A stretch of 64,000 bases of DNA, from the NCBI GenBank assembly GCA_020284085.1, contig JACEVL010000045.1, forward strand, positions 102,501 through 166,500, written 5' to 3'. The stretch's first letter is position 1; each line of letters starts with the position of its first letter. The stretch is from Aporrectodea caliginosa. Lineage: Eukaryota; Annelida; Clitellata; Crassiclitellata; Lumbricidae. The notes under the pieces were generated by a model that saw only the letters and a program-made list of their open reading frames with translations, was not told the DNA's origin and did not search any database. Both the position numbers and the translations under genes were made by a program. This document shows positions 1-12,837 of this stretch, one piece after another.

Positions 1-814
1 ATCATTGGCCGAGCGAAATTCGAGTTGCGCCTCTGGAGCAGAGAGGCTGCAACGTCGAAAGTCTATTATATACATGTAGGACGTCAGTTTGTTTGGCCTA
101 ATTCAGCGAAATAATTATTAGGCTAAAATAAGCAGAGGCATATATTATGCGTATTCATAGTAGGCCCTACTCTGCTAAATGAGTGCAGCCTGTTCACAGG
201 TTTTGTTGAGCTGATTTTGTACACTTAGTTGAATGCTTCTGCCACAAGGTGTGGAAAATGGACATTCACTGTCTACTCTACGCCCACTCTTTGTTGCGAG
301 TCACTTAGAAAATTGTGGCGGACAAGTCTACATATCGATGAGTCCAACCTCAGCACTTTAGAGGTGTTGAACCAAAGTCCTTATTTTTCAACCGATTATC
401 TACTCTATTTTTATATAGTAGGCGCAGTTCAGTGACTTCACCAATAACTCGTAATATATATAAGACTTCAAATCGACAGTCCTATGCGTGGATTATGTAC
501 GAACCTCTGATAGATTTTGAGTAGAAAGCACCGAGAAGCTCCACAACCCATGTAAGCTTATAATGCATGTCGTAAGGAATTTGAGAGATTCTTAAAAATC
601 CCAACAGGCCCTATGAATTCATAATTCATGCATAATTATACAGATGCATTTTCAAGGAATAACTTTGGTCTAAAATTTACAGAAAACTTCTGCATCAGTT
701 ACGAAATTAATTGCACTTAATTAAACGAAAATATGATCCAAAAATAATATGTTATGCATGTGTGGATGTTTTTCGTCGTATGTGCGCCTCTGTCGAAAAG
801 ATCCTTGAAACATC
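1..814. other. No gene seen
   Basis: No reading frame resembles a known family and no exon-like block with splice sites was found. The last 8 bases (807-814, GAAACATC) are the left target-site duplication of the adjoining MITE. Confidence 0.5.
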
Positions 815-1357
815 CAGTGTGATTTTCGTTAACGATAACGATAACGAAAATGTTCGTTAACGAAAATAAAATGACTTCGTTAACGATAACTATAACTATA
901 ACTAAAAATATCATTAACTATAACTATAACTATAACGAAAATAACACTAACGAAAATTCATCTTTATTTTCGTTAATACAAAAAATAAAAATAGGAAGTG
1001 CAATATGGACGATTCGACATAAATGAGAATGAAAAATGCGAAATTTTTATTGTGAAATTTGTCAGTTACTTTGGAAACTCTTGTATTCATGAAGCTGACT
1101 GTACCCATGCTTCAAAGGTTTTCATAGCTTTGAGTAAATTGTGAAACAGCGTATTAATACGCACAATTTTGCTTATAGACTTAATTATTGTAACTAAGTA
1201 GTAACTAAAATTAACTAAAATAAAAATCCATTAACTATAACTATAACTATAACTAAAAAATAATACTAACTATAACTATAACTATAACTAAAATAAAAAA
1301 TCATTAACTATAACTATAACTATAACTAAAATAAAATCTGTAAGGAAAATCACACTG
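815..1357. mobile_element. hAT-type MITE, 543 bp, with TAACTA arrays
   Basis: The ends are inverted repeats (CAGTGTGATTTTC at the left, GAAAATCACACTG at the right), flanked by a perfect 8-bp duplication GAAACATC (807-814 and 1358-1365). An 8-bp TSD and CA..TG termini are hAT hallmarks. Both subterminal regions are short arrays of GTTAACGATAAC and TAACTATAACTA hexamer-like units, such as transposases often bind in subterminal DNA. No transposase frame remains, so the copy is non-autonomous. Confidence 0.85.
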
Positions 1358-1365
1358 GAAACATC

Positions 1366-2090
1366 TGAACCACCCTTCCAAGGACACAGTATATGCGAGT
1401 CCATAGAGTATGCGATCTTCAACTCTGACGAAATAGTACAAGGACAGAAAGCTTAATTGAAGCAAATTGAATAAACCGAAAAGAATAAACAGAACGTGAA
1501 AGGGAATAAACAGAACGTGAACAGAATAATAAATATATAAATATTTGTGTATTCATCTTTCCACGATGTAGGAAGTTAGATCTTATAGCGGAAGGCGAGA
1601 ATCACTTTGAGAAACGCGGGTCCAACCCCCGTTCTTCAACGCCTGTGTCGGCTTCTGCACTTAGAACACAATCTGAAGCGGACCATATTTCTGTAAGCAG
1701 AGACAGATATTGAAGTCTTTCTCAGGACTTAAAGATTTCAGACGTTTTTACAGCTTGTCGTTGGCTGCAGGCCATAATGAAAGCGGGATTTATTGCGTAA
1801 GCCAAGATAAACACACTTGACCTCGACTGACCTGCGATCAAATTAGAGGACAGAAGCACAATTTAAATGTCCTAAAAGTCAACGCCCGTTGAACGCCGCT
1901 CTGAACAAAACTGAACATGTCATTGTTGGCATTTAGTATTATGCACAACAGCCTCTTCTAAGTACTTTTCTTCTAAGCCCTCCTCTTATCCTTCTCCTCT
2001 TCTAAATTCACCTCTTCTAACTTCTCCTCTCCTAAAACCTGATCTTCTAAATCCTCATCTTCTAAATTCCTCCTAAATTCTCATTTCCTT
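1366..2090. other. No gene seen
   Basis: Unique-looking AT-rich sequence without recognisable coding or repeat structure; it grades into a pyrimidine-rich tract. Confidence 0.5.
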
Positions 2091-2460
2091 TCTCCTCTAC
2101 CACTTTCTTTCTCCTCTTCTTATTCCTCTATCTTCCTCCTCCTCCTCCACATTTCCATCTCCTCGATCTCTTTCTTCTTTTCCTCATCCTTTTACTCTTT
2201 TTCTTTTTCCTTCTTCTCCATTCTTCTTGTTTCCTTCTTCTTGGTCCTATTTTTACTGCTCTCCTTCTTCCTCCTTCTCCTTCTCGTCCTTCTTTTCACT
2301 CATCTTCTTCCTCGTTCTTCCCTCCTTCTTTCGCCTCTTCCTCCTCCTTTCCCTCTGCTTCTTTTGTCTGCTTCTTTCCTCCTCCACCTTCTCCTCCTCC
2401 TTCTACTCTTTGTCCTGCTTTCAGTGCTCCAACTCATCCTCGTCCTCCCGCTTCTGTGGA
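2090..2460. repeat. Polypyrimidine tract (CTT/CTC-rich)
   Basis: Several hundred bases of almost pure C and T on the plus strand, built from irregular TTCTTCCTCC units. The long open frames here (Ser/Leu/Phe-rich) come from composition and are not genes. Mirror-symmetric polypyrimidine can form triplex DNA. Confidence 0.85.
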
Positions 2461-2519
2461 TTTCAGGGTCCTGCTGCAGGGCATCTGGAAGATGATTTCG
2501 GTGATAAGTAAGGAATCCG

Positions 2520-3290
2520 GTCGACTGAAATAACGGTCGACATACCTACGCTGTCCCTTCATCCCGTTGGCATCTGTCACCTGCTCCTGCAGCAGCTTTA
2601 TTTGTTTCGGAAATTTCCTTCTGTTCTGTGATATTGCAAATTCTGTCTGTCTGTCTATCTCTCTTTCCCTGTGTGTGTGTCTCTCTCTGTCTTACTCTCC
2701 CTCTTTCATGCTCCCAAACTTTGAGCCTCACTTAGAAAATGTCAGTCTGTTCATCATCTTCGTCTAAAGAGGTTCTTAAACGGAATTATATGACAGTTTG
2801 AAACTTAAACCCGACAATTTCTCGACTCTGTTCAAACTACATAAGTTTCCTTTAATACAAGCTCTCTGCCGTCTATCAACAGCCAAACAAATATTGCACT
2901 GCTTGATAGCGAATGCTTCACTGCATGCTTAACTATGTCTATATAGCCTATGATACGATCACTCGTAGGCCTATAGCGCAAAATCTTCAACTGCCTGAAA
3001 GACTGTTTCAGTTCATGGTTAGATAATTATGTCTACGTATATGAGAGCTTTATATAGCGCCTTCAGAGGTCCTACAAAGGCCCTGAAACACGGCTCTCCA
3101 AGTTATCATTTCAGTCTTATTCAATTCCATATCTGAAATAGTCCAGTATTTCTGCCAAACTCGTAAAAAATGGTCCCAAACTACACTAATTAATAATTAT
3201 ACGACACAATTCGAGTTGAACTTAAAGTTCAATATCTGTAGAATGACCGCGAATCCAGGACTGTCTTCTGCCGTTCTTAGAGTTCTTATT
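2520..3290. other. No gene seen
   Basis: No coding block recognised. A GCGCTATATAAAG motif on the minus strand near 3045-3060 looks like a decayed LINE/SINE 3' end. Confidence 0.45.
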
Positions 3291-3624
3291 ATCACTATCA
3301 TCATCAATAAAAGTGATCATAATTATAATCGCTCATAATTACAGTTATTATTATCATCATCAATCATCGTATTCATCATCAACCGTAATCATCATCACTT
3401 TTATGATTGCCATTATCATCACCGTCATTGCCATCAGCCTCATTAGTCATAATGATCATCATCATCACCATCGATAATCATCATCAGCACAATTATTATC
3501 ATCATTCATCCTCACCAGTCATCATATTCATCAATCATCCTCATAATAATCAACGTTATCACTGATGATAACATCATCATTATCACCGTCATCAGCATGA
3601 TCTTCATTCGTCATCATCATCATC

Positions 3625-3708
<84 letters not shown>

Positions 3709-3740
3709 TCGTCATCATCATTATCATCATCATCATCATG
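3290..3740. repeat. ATC/TCA trinucleotide array
   Basis: Degenerate ATC/TCA trinucleotides that become nearly pure at 3610-3740. The minus strand reads as a poly-Met/Val frame, which is a repeat artefact. Confidence 0.9.
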
Positions 3741-4384
3741 ATTTGAAAGGCGCCGAAGTATTGTTCCAACAACTTCTTTTCAGAAATAGAATGGGGTCGG
3801 AAGCACTGAGGTTTGGAACGATTAACGGAAAGCCTGAAGCGACTGCAGTGTGAATCGGCCCCCACCCCACTGACCAAGTTTATTTTGCCGCCCTTGATAT
3901 TTACTTTCCAAAGTATTAACTTCAATTAATATCACTATGGCTACATTTACTTATTCTCGTCTCGCTAGCAGTTTGAGATTAAGACTAATGTTCAATTTTT
4001 AACTTTTAATTTGGAATTTTTCCAGACCTCTGGAATGATCAGCCCTTAGGCCATGGCCCGTTTGTTCCTTTAGGACAGCGGCAGCAAGACGTCGACCAGC
4101 TTGGTTCCCATCCACTGTGTCTCCGTCCTCACCATTAACACCCGCCACGTCATAACAGTTAACAATTGAATAAGACTTGCGTGGATTCCTTCACTCCCTC
4201 CCCTAGTGCTACCCCCGGGGGTTCAAGAGCGTCGCCTCAACTAAATAAACATGCGAGGAAAACAATATAAACAATGGATGCTTGGGAAAAGTTCGACGGG
4301 GACCACCACAACGTCATAAAAATGTCACGACTCTGCGGCTTCTGATTGGGAGGAGCAGAGAAACTAATTTAAACATTGCAAATT

Positions 4385-4835
4385 GAAGGTCAGAGGGAAT
4401 TTAGATCCAGAGAGACAGAGAGCGAGAGACAAAGTGGAGAGAGAAAGAGAAAGAGAGAGACAGACAGACACAGAGACAGAGAGACAGAGAGACAGAGAAA
4501 CTGTCCTGGTCGCTCTCTCTCTTCTCTCTCCAGTTTTTCTCTCGCTCTCTGTCTCTCTGACAGAGAGCGAGAGAAAAACTGGAGAGAGAAGAGAGAGAAG
4601 CGGACGGAGAGAGAGACAGATGGAAAGAACATAATGAACAAAGGGAGGCACACACACACACACACACACACACACGACAGAAGAACAGAGAGACATACAT
4701 GAAAGAAAAAGAGAAAGAAGGAGCGAGAGAGAGAGAAAGTAAGAGAGAGATAGAAAGAGAGGAAAAGAGAGAGCACAAGAGATAGATGGAGAAGAAGAAA
4801 GAGAGAGAGAGAAGGGTAGAGAAAAAATGGAGAGA

Positions 4836-4898
<63 letters not shown>

Positions 4899-5060
4899 AA
4901 GAAGAAGAGAAAAAGAGAGAGAATGAGAGAGAGAGACATAGACAGAGACAGAGACAGAGAGAACGGTAGAGAAAAGAGGGAGAGACAAAGAGAAAGAGCA
5001 AGAGCCAGAGAGAGACAGAAACAGAAACAGAGAGACAGAGAGAAGAGTATGAAAAAGATG
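4385..5060. repeat. GA-rich microsatellite with (CA)n core and hairpin
   Basis: About 670 bases of GAGA/CAGA purine repeat, with a short (CA)n at about 4650-4673 and a pure (GA)n run at about 4838-4898. A near-perfect inverted repeat lies at 4511-4603. Frames on both strands (Ser-Leu or Arg-Glu repeats) are not genes. Confidence 0.9.
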
Positions 5061-5109
5061 GACGCTGTGAGCGAGGAAGATGAGACGAAGAAAGCAAGCG
5101 AGGAATCAT

Positions 5110-5920
5110 GTCATTCGTATCGTGTGCAGTGATCGATTTGATGGAACATAAGAAATCTGTGCCCGGATCTTAGAGAATCCTTTCCAGGTTCCTTATTCCC
5201 AGGGTTCTAGAATTTCTACGGAAGCAATTCAGCCGGAAAATTCCAACTTCTTCTTATCTCGACTCATGACACTTTGACAACCTCGCTGTTTTGTTACCCT
5301 CCTCTGGAAGTAAAAGTTGGCCTAGAAGTCACACTAGACTCACGTCGTTGCTCTGTTTGTTTTGCACAAACCCTATGAGGCGTGCTTATGGTGACCTGCG
5401 CCTCGCTTTTAAGTAGCGCAGCAGAAATTAGAGGTTACAATTTTGATTGCCTTGACTCAAACAAAAATCAGCTGATCGTTTGACCGGACCAATCAATCCA
5501 TCAATGAATCGATCTGTAAATCGATCAGCCGATCGATAATCGAGTTTTTCAATTATTAATAGCTGTATTAATTTCACAGTTAACCAGCGATCAAAATTGT
5601 GAAGTTGAAGAATAGTGCGTCTGTAATTTACTCAGCTATACAATTTCAGCAGGTCGCGTCAGGGTCATGGGAGTTATTCAACAGGTCGCAAAAACGAAGA
5701 AAAATAATTATTGAACGCTTATAGCCCAATTATTGTTGTAGCATATTCAAATTTAAACAATCCAGCATTAAAACGTTAAACTTTAGTTACTTTACTAATC
5801 TTGAAAGATTTGGAAGTACTAATCAGCTACTCAGAACATTATGAACATGACATTGTATGCTAATAAGACGCTCAACATTACAGAAACAGTCAACCAGACC
5901 TCTGAGACCTGTCTATAACA
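5110..5920. other. No gene seen
   Basis: AT-rich sequence upstream of a transposase relic; no gene, RNA or clear repeat recognised. Confidence 0.4.
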
Positions 5921-5929
5921 TAACCGCGT

Positions 5930-6316
5930 CCTGTCAATTTTGGAATTCTGCAGTTGGGATATTTTTTTAACAAATTTATCTACAACGGCGTGAAGTTTCA
6001 TCTTCTTCGCTCTGTCCTTGTGAATGGACAGGACAGCTAGATCACGCAGTCGTTGTTCAGCCATTGTTGTGCGAAGATGGGTTTCAATTAGTCTTAAGCA
6101 GCTGAAGCATGCTGTCTGCAACAACTTGAACATTTCATAGAATGCATCTTCATACGAAATACAAAAATTGTGGAATTCAAGAAGAGGCGCTGCTGAGACT
6201 CCGAGAGGTGTAAATAGTGAACCATCAGCTCTTTTCCTTTCCATAGTTCTAGCCATTTGCCTCATTTGAACTTCCACGTTTTCAACATTTACAGAAACAT
6301 CGTCTGCATCCTGCAA
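5930..6316 (-). pseudogene. hAT transposase C-terminal (dimerisation) remnant
   Basis: The minus strand encodes FSCLRLIETHLRTTMAEQRL, followed by RLRDLAVLSIHKD and a VVDKFV segment. This is the typical C-terminal dimerisation block of hAT transposases of the ZMYM1/TTF-finger type. Upstream is only about 90 residues of plausible flank, and the catalytic domain is missing or decayed. A hAT-like end reading CAGTGGTGGCGC on the minus strand lies at about 6805-6821, on the 5' side of the frame, and may be the element's left end. Family assignment rests on motif recognition only. Confidence 0.7.
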
Positions 6317-6849
6317 TTCGCTAGTATCATTATCGTTCAGAACTACACCAACGTCGGCATAATAGTCAAATCATTCTGCTTAATGCTTTTTCGGCCAGAT
6401 TTATTTTCGAAGAAATCTTCAATGTTGCAACTCCTCATTGTTAGTGATTCATTTCTTTGTTATTGTATATAACGTTGATGCAATTCGTAAAAATTGAAAA
6501 TGCTAGTTTAGCGAAGTTATCGACGACGCAATATTGTATTTATTTCCACAAATTTCCGACGCAACGGCGGCAAAGAATACTAAGCATTTCAATTTTAGAG
6601 TTTGAAACACAAACTTCTATTGACATACTAGATAACACGTAAAAAAGTCGTTTATATCTAATAATTGCAATAGTGATCTTATGGCACAGATGTTGATGTT
6701 TGAAATGCAAAGAAAATATTCCAAAGAATTTTACACAGCAGTAGGTAGCAAGTAGGCAGGTCATAAGGCAGGTCAGAAGCAAAATAGGAAAGTCAAATGA
6801 CCTGCCGTAGCGCCACCACTGGATTTACTGGTGAATAATTGAATAGAGG

Positions 6850-8190
6850 AAGATGTCAAGCGCAGATTCTGTGGCTGGCAGAGCCAGAGTTAGACAGCTA
6901 CTGTACTGCGACTATATCAGTCGTCGTATTCGCCATTTTATTTTTCTGTGCAACTCTTGAGATTGGAATGTAGAGATGGAGCGATAAATAGAGAACTAAA
7001 CGGATTTGTTTAATGCAATCAGGAGACAGACAACACAAACACACACAAGCACACACCTACACACACACACACGCACACACGCACCTACACACACCTACAC
7101 CCACCTACACACACACACACACACTTACACACACGGCCTCTACAAGTTTAACACTTTCGAGGCTGTGGTAGACAAAGGTTGACATTAAGGTCTGAGGACG
7201 GGTGTCGACAAAATTCCACATCTCGTAATCGTAACCTTAAACCGCAATTTAAACTTCTAAAGCGCCACTCGAGAGCCAAGCGCAGGACACCAAGAGCGCT
7301 GCGTTAAGTCAGAGGATTCTCGAAAGGGATATAGGGTAAAGGCCTATAGGGCTACAATCACTGCTAAACGTGGACAGGAGTCGACGAAAGAATATATATA
7401 TTTTATACATTAGATAACAACGTTGGACACAAGGGGACATGTGACCTATGCTGCAACAGAAGCCGGATATCATGAAGTAAAGCGTAGAGGAGCAACAGTT
7501 TTAGTGAGTGCTGATAGTATGGAGACTCTATATTCTATAACAACAGGATGTTTATTGTGTCTCAATTACCAAACCGGGTAACTGAGCATTGTTTTCCAAC
7601 CAGATATTAGGGTATGAAATGCAGGCTAGTTCCATTTGATCTATTGCAGATGGCTGAAAAACAGCGTGACCAGTGAAACTCGTGTTGTAATAGTGTGACC
7701 TAATGATGACTAAGGGCTAACAGACTTAAACAATATCATGTGGTCCGAAATTATCACGTATAGAGTGAGTGACTGATATACCGATGCAAAGCACTGCACT
7801 ACATTGTTTAACAGTCGCTTGATATAAGTTTTACATTATTGGAGAAAACACAGCTTTGACATCTTTCACGAAAAAAATATATCAGCCTACAGTCCATTAA
7901 TTAAAAATGTTGGCCTCGAAATTCTTAAAAGACAGAACTGCAACCCATTATACAGCGAAATTCAACCACGATCATATAGAATTTCTCAGCCTACAAGCGG
8001 GTGTTCCAATCACAGTTAATATCAAGGCCAGCCAAACGCCACAGTTGCTATTGAAGTTGCATACATGATTGTATGCGTGGCATTTTAAGTGCAGCGGTGG
8101 ATGAATGATATCTATTGAACGGATGAGAAACAAACACTTTGGATTAACGGCCTTTCTCGACTCTTACTATGACACAAACCGAACACCAGA
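6850..8190. other. No gene seen; CA-rich tract at 7020-7135
   Basis: It contains an imperfect (CACACACCTACACA)n tract. The segment at 7255-7300 (AAGCGCCACTCGAGAGCC...) matches a dispersed repeat also seen near 56090 and, on the minus strand, near 57550. Nothing else recognised. Confidence 0.5.
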
Positions 8191-8194
8191 CAGC

Positions 8195-8515
8195 GCCACC
8201 ACCACCACCACCACTCAAGAGCACACTGCATGTCATCGGGCATCGCCGATATAAGCCTGCATATTGGGTTTCTATAATACACGGGGGCTCTGTGTTGCAT
8301 TGAGGACAATTCGATAAGCTTAGGTGCACGCCGACGAGTCACAGCCGAAGAAAGAACGTCGATGACATCCAAAGTGTAAGGTTCGCATCGAAAGGATATA
8401 TCACAGTAAAAGTATATTAGAGCCCAACATATATATATATATATATATATTATATATGCACACACACATATATACAGAGCTATAATACATATATTGTATA
8501 TATATATATAAAGAG
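8195..8515. repeat. (ACC)n and (TA)n microsatellites
   Basis: An ACC run at about 8196-8214 and two AT dinucleotide tracts at about 8428-8460 and 8495-8512. Confidence 0.8.
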
Positions 8516-8837
8516 AGAGCTATATTATATGTGCTTATCTTATGCAGTAGACTATCAAACTTCTGTTTTGATATCCTTTCATGGTATTTTGTTACAGTTT
8601 CATAAACAAACGATACCATCTGTCCATAAGAACTGCCAGAAATGTACACCATTATAGTACACAAGACCTGTGCATGTATACGACCGCTGTCAGTGTGACT
8701 ATTCCTCCTAAGCAGCTGACGTGGCGATATACTTATTCATTATTTATCATAGTTAAAAATGTATATGGCGCGACTTGTCTACTCCACAATCAGCGGCGTT
8801 CTCTGCGTAAATAACCTAAATGATGTTAAATACCATT

Positions 8838-8924
8838 CTCTGTCTGTCTGTCTGTCTCTGTCTCTGTCTGTCTGTCTGTCTGTCTGTCTCTGTCTGTCTG
8901 TCTCTGTCTCTGTCTCTGTCTCTG

Positions 8925-8980
<56 letters not shown>
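8838..8980. repeat. (TCTG)n-(TCTCTG)n-(TC)n compound microsatellite
   Basis: Tetranucleotide TCTG passes into hexanucleotide TCTCTG and then pure TC. The Ser-Leu-Val-Cys and Arg-Asp-Glu frames over it are repeat artefacts. Confidence 0.9.
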
Positions 8981-8999
8981 CTTTCTTGTCACTGACAAC

Positions 9000-9684
9000 A
9001 GAACATTTCGTCTGTAAGTAAAACATCGCATAGAAAACTAGGAGCTTCTTCGGCGACTGGCTCACGAACAATCGCGGAGCTGAGCCGTCCATTTCCAATC
9101 CAGTTGACAGACAACATCGTGGTCAGGGTCTCTGAACCATGAAGCATTGATAACCTAAATGTGGAGCGATGACCGACGGTAGCGTCCGCGACTCACGATA
9201 AACGCCACAGACCAGGAGTTGATGGACGATGACGCACGTCCGGCTATCCATAGGCCACCGGTTGCACGCTGGGACTGTTAATTAACATTCCGTTAGATCG
9301 AAGAGCCACCACGTGCCGAGGAATCTGTTTCCACCTATTGTACGGCGCCGATACAGCCTACGCCCTAGGTCTCATGATTTCAAGTACCGACCAAGGACGA
9401 CCTTTAGAAACATCTTGGGGAGCAAGTGAGAGGCTAACAATCACCACAAATAAAGAATATACTTACTCACTTACTTATCACTTCCTGCGTTTAGTTTTCA
9501 TTCTTTTATTTAGCTTTTCCTTATTTTTGTATTTCTTCTCATCTTTTGTACCCGGTTGAGGTTTGTCAACTTGACCGATAGTAAACGAATAGGCCTCGTT
9601 TAGTTGTTGAATATAGCATAGTTCACTGTATGCGTAAAAAACTGGTCAACGTTAAAAGAACAAAATCAGTCACTTTCCAAATGT
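9000..9684. other. No gene seen
   Basis: No coding block, RNA or repeat recognised apart from short low-complexity stretches. Confidence 0.4.
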
Positions 9685-9944
9685 TAGCACGGTTTTGAGA
9701 TTGAGCATTGCGGTTCCAGGTGATTACAGAGCGCGGGCTGCAATGGGACAAATACATGGGATAATCTATCGTATTTTATATTAAAGGGCGGTTATTTCAT
9801 GAAGGGTTCGCCTTCTCCGACACTTTTCAGATTCGTTTTGCCATTTTTTTGTTCAGTTCATGAATGGGAGTTCGTACTTAATTCGACCTTCGTCATAGCA
9901 CGGTTTTGAGATTGAGCATTGCGGTTCCAGGTGATTACAGAGCG
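9685..9944 (+). repeat. 49-bp exact direct repeat pair
   Basis: The segment 9685-9733 (TAGCACGGTTTTGAGATTGA... to ...TTACAGAGCG) is repeated without mismatch at 9896-9944, a period of 211 bases. The intervening sequence is not repeated beyond this pair. Confidence 0.85.
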
Positions 9945-11035
9945 TTGAGCGCAGAGGGCACAATTTCCCTTACAACACCGACTTCTAGAAGCGTTATTTA
10001 TGGCTGACGTCGTGTAGATCTGAATGTGTAAAAACTCAGAATCGTAATTGTGAGTAAAGTGAGCAATTTGCTTGTCTCACACAAGCATAACGTTAACAGT
10101 TTCGCACAAAGCCTGAGAAGTAACCCTTTTCCACACATACACAAACTGCCACCGCATGAATAAAGTCCAAAAATATGTATATAATGTGAATTAATATGTA
10201 GTATTTGCGCATGTATTGGGTAAGTGCATAATATATTTAGACGTGTGTGTATACGTCGATCTATGCATAAATGAGTAAGACCTTCGACAGTTGTTGCATG
10301 CGTTGTATAAATCGGTCCCTGATAATTCGTCAATTATGGCTTGTTGCGTGGATGGTGGATGGTGTGTATGGATGGATGGATGGAATAGGTCGATGACTGC
10401 ATGGGATCGTGCTACTCTCCAGTCCTCGTGGCCCTACAGCGTTGCCTGAGCCCAAACGTGGGCAATCATTCATGCTCGATCAAGAGGCAGTATATGGGGA
10501 GCAGAAGCAGGAGGAGGTGGAGGAGGAGGAAGGGCGGCTGGGCAAGCGGTGGGCGATCCGTGAGTGTGGCTGGGTGTAAGTTTTCGTCGATTTATTCCAT
10601 TAATTTATTATTCCTAAACGACTGTCACCGGAAATCCACCCCTCCACTCCATCCTCCTCCTCTGCTGTCCTCCTCATCCATCCAAACACCACAGCAAGTG
10701 GCTGCTGCTGATGCTGCTGCTGGTCGCGATCATAGGATGGAAAGAGAAGATGGACGCATGGACTTGTCGGTCTATAGGTCAAAGGCGCCTTTATCTACGT
10801 CCAGTGAAGAACACGAAGCACTTGACCATCGACTGACCACAGTCGCCGGTCAACAGACTCGTGACGCCTGACCGATTTCCCGCGCCTTGGTCATCAAGAT
10901 AGTGACTAAGATCGGAAACAACAGGTGCTGGCCTTGGGTTCTTCTTCTGTGACAAACAGTCTCAAACGAATCAACACACTCACTTCGTTTCCATTTATTG
11001 GGTGTCGCTATTGTTATTGTTGTTGTTATTGCTCA
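9945..11035. other. No gene seen
   Basis: A 156-codon open frame at 10401-10871 has Arg/Ser/Pro-rich composition, no recognised domain and no evident splice partner; I do not call it a gene. Short (ATGG)n and (GGA)n runs occur. Confidence 0.4.
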
Positions 11036-11039
11036 ACTC

Positions 11040-11319
<280 letters not shown>

Positions 11320-11320
<1 letters not shown>

Positions 11321-11935
11321 TTATTTTTATGATCACGGTGGTTGTCATCATTTATTACCGTTCATCCACTTCATTTATACAAGATATTATGAATTATTTT
11401 CCGCTTTTCCTTTTTTGTCGGTTTTAAAATGACAAAACAATTAAGAAGCAATAGACGAACCATGTGTTCAGTCTATAATATCCTTAGCTTAGTAGCCTAT
11501 GCAAAATCTTTGGTAGCTTTTCTTGCGCAATCTCGAATCGAACTTTTATCCACAAAGCGACTAATCTTAACAGTTAAAAAGACGCCTGGATCGAAATATT
11601 CTCCCTTCGGCATGCCACATACGGTGACATACCACTACGATGTCAACGAGGTCACACTGGTGCTTATCGAGTTAAGAATTTGATATATGCAGGAGCATAA
11701 TATATTGGCATAAATCACATGCACACATGCAGTCGATTAAGAACTACGAGGAGATTTATAATAACAGATTAAAGATATCGGATAATTTAGCCCTGAGAAA
11801 AAATTGCTTTACTCAGGGACCCACAGTTTGGTAGAAACTAAAAAGCCTAATGCACACACGTCGCATCAGTCAAGAAGAAAAGCCGATCGGAATTAATTAA
11901 CCAACTAGGCCTACATTCAGTCAGAGGCTGCGACA
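11320..11935. other. No gene seen
   Basis: An 84-codon frame at 11429-11683 is not recognised and lacks supporting features. Confidence 0.35.
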
Positions 11936-12151
11936 GAAATTCCGGACCCCTACGCAGAGCAGTCACGGGCCTCTAAATTATCTTTAGACTTAATGAGAAA
12001 ATTTAAAAAACAAATTGAAATAATAAAAGCGCGGGTACGACCGTACGATATTATATTTATATATACATGTACAACTATGATTTTATTCAGTTGTTAATTT
12101 AAAAAAATTTATTTTCAAATTTGTGCTAATCAAAAGGCAAATTTGTGCTAA

Positions 12152-12283
12152 TCAAAACGCAACTTTTCTGGATAAAGCTGCAGCAAAATCGATTTCTATA
12201 TCCTCGTAGTTCAATGATTTTGCTAGATCATTTTCGATTGCAAGAGTTGCAAGACCATTCAGTCTGTCTTGCTTCATAACAAA
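12152..12283 (-). pseudogene. hAT transposase C-terminal fragment
   Basis: The minus strand reads FVMKQDRLNGLATLAIENDL, then AKSLNYEDIEIDFAAAL and a stop at 12152. The RLNGLATLAIENDLA...DFA block is the hallmark C-terminus of ZMYM1-type hAT transposases. Only about 44 codons are intact. A GC-rich end (reading CAGGGGCCCGG on the minus strand) at about 12340-12360 could be one terminus, but no TSD pair was confirmed. Confidence 0.7.
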
Positions 12284-12419
12284 ATTTGCAAGAGCTTATA
12301 ATATTTTTCATAAGTTCATTGCGGGCTCAGCCCGGGCCCTTAAGAGTCGCCGGGCCCCTGTTCATTTCCCCCGGCCTCCTCTCGGCGGGCTGCATTTAGT
12401 CCAATTACGGCTCTCGTGT

Positions 12420-12830
12420 GGGCCTCGTGGTAATCTTTTACTTTAAAGACCCTATTGATAGTAAAAGTACCATTCCAACTGGTTCAGCCTATTTCTCATC
12501 GAAGGGGCAAGTCTGTTATTTTCAGATTTATAGGCTACACATCGCTCCTATCCATAGCTATTGGTCTCTTCTCCAGCTGGTTCAAGCTGTCTTCGTCGAG
12601 AATAGATTTTCTCCGTGTTTTCCGCTCTTGCCCAAAGGTCCTTTCCAACAATGCGGTCAAGCAGCAATCGAAAATTACCTGCAGGCTGCGATATAATTAT
12701 TATTATACTAGATTTAGAAATTCAGCTACAAGACAACGAGAAATACTACAATAGTTAGAATCGTTCTTGCCACTTCTTGGGTGGCTAGAGGATTATAGAC
12801 GTTGAAGAAAACGGAGACAATCGGTGCATT
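12420..12830. other. No gene seen
   Basis: Overlapping open frames in two registers at 12418-12754 show no recognised domain and are probably decayed mobile-element sequence. Confidence 0.35.
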
Positions 12831-12837
12831 TAGCCTT

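Noticed and set aside
815..1357. Telomere-like TAAC repeats suggesting a chromosome end or interstitial telomere
   Set aside because: Units are TAACTA/TAACGA rather than TTAGGG, and lie within TIRs and an 8-bp TSD; a MITE explains them.
2227..2511. Hydrophobic 84-94-codon frames that look like membrane segments
   Set aside because: Polypyrimidine sequence always reads as Ser/Leu/Phe/Pro; no conserved motif.
4364..5132. Several 83-239-codon Ser-Leu or Arg-Glu frames
   Set aside because: Translation of a GA/CT microsatellite in all frames; no start context, domain or splice sites.
5930..6821. Complete hAT element with TSD around the transposase relic
   Set aside because: A plausible end (CAGTGGTGGCGC on the minus strand) is seen at 6810-6821, but I could not find a matching opposite terminus and TSD.
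10401..10871. 156-codon plus-strand frame
   Set aside because: No recognised domain, low-complexity Arg/Ser/Pro segments, no clear splice or promoter support.
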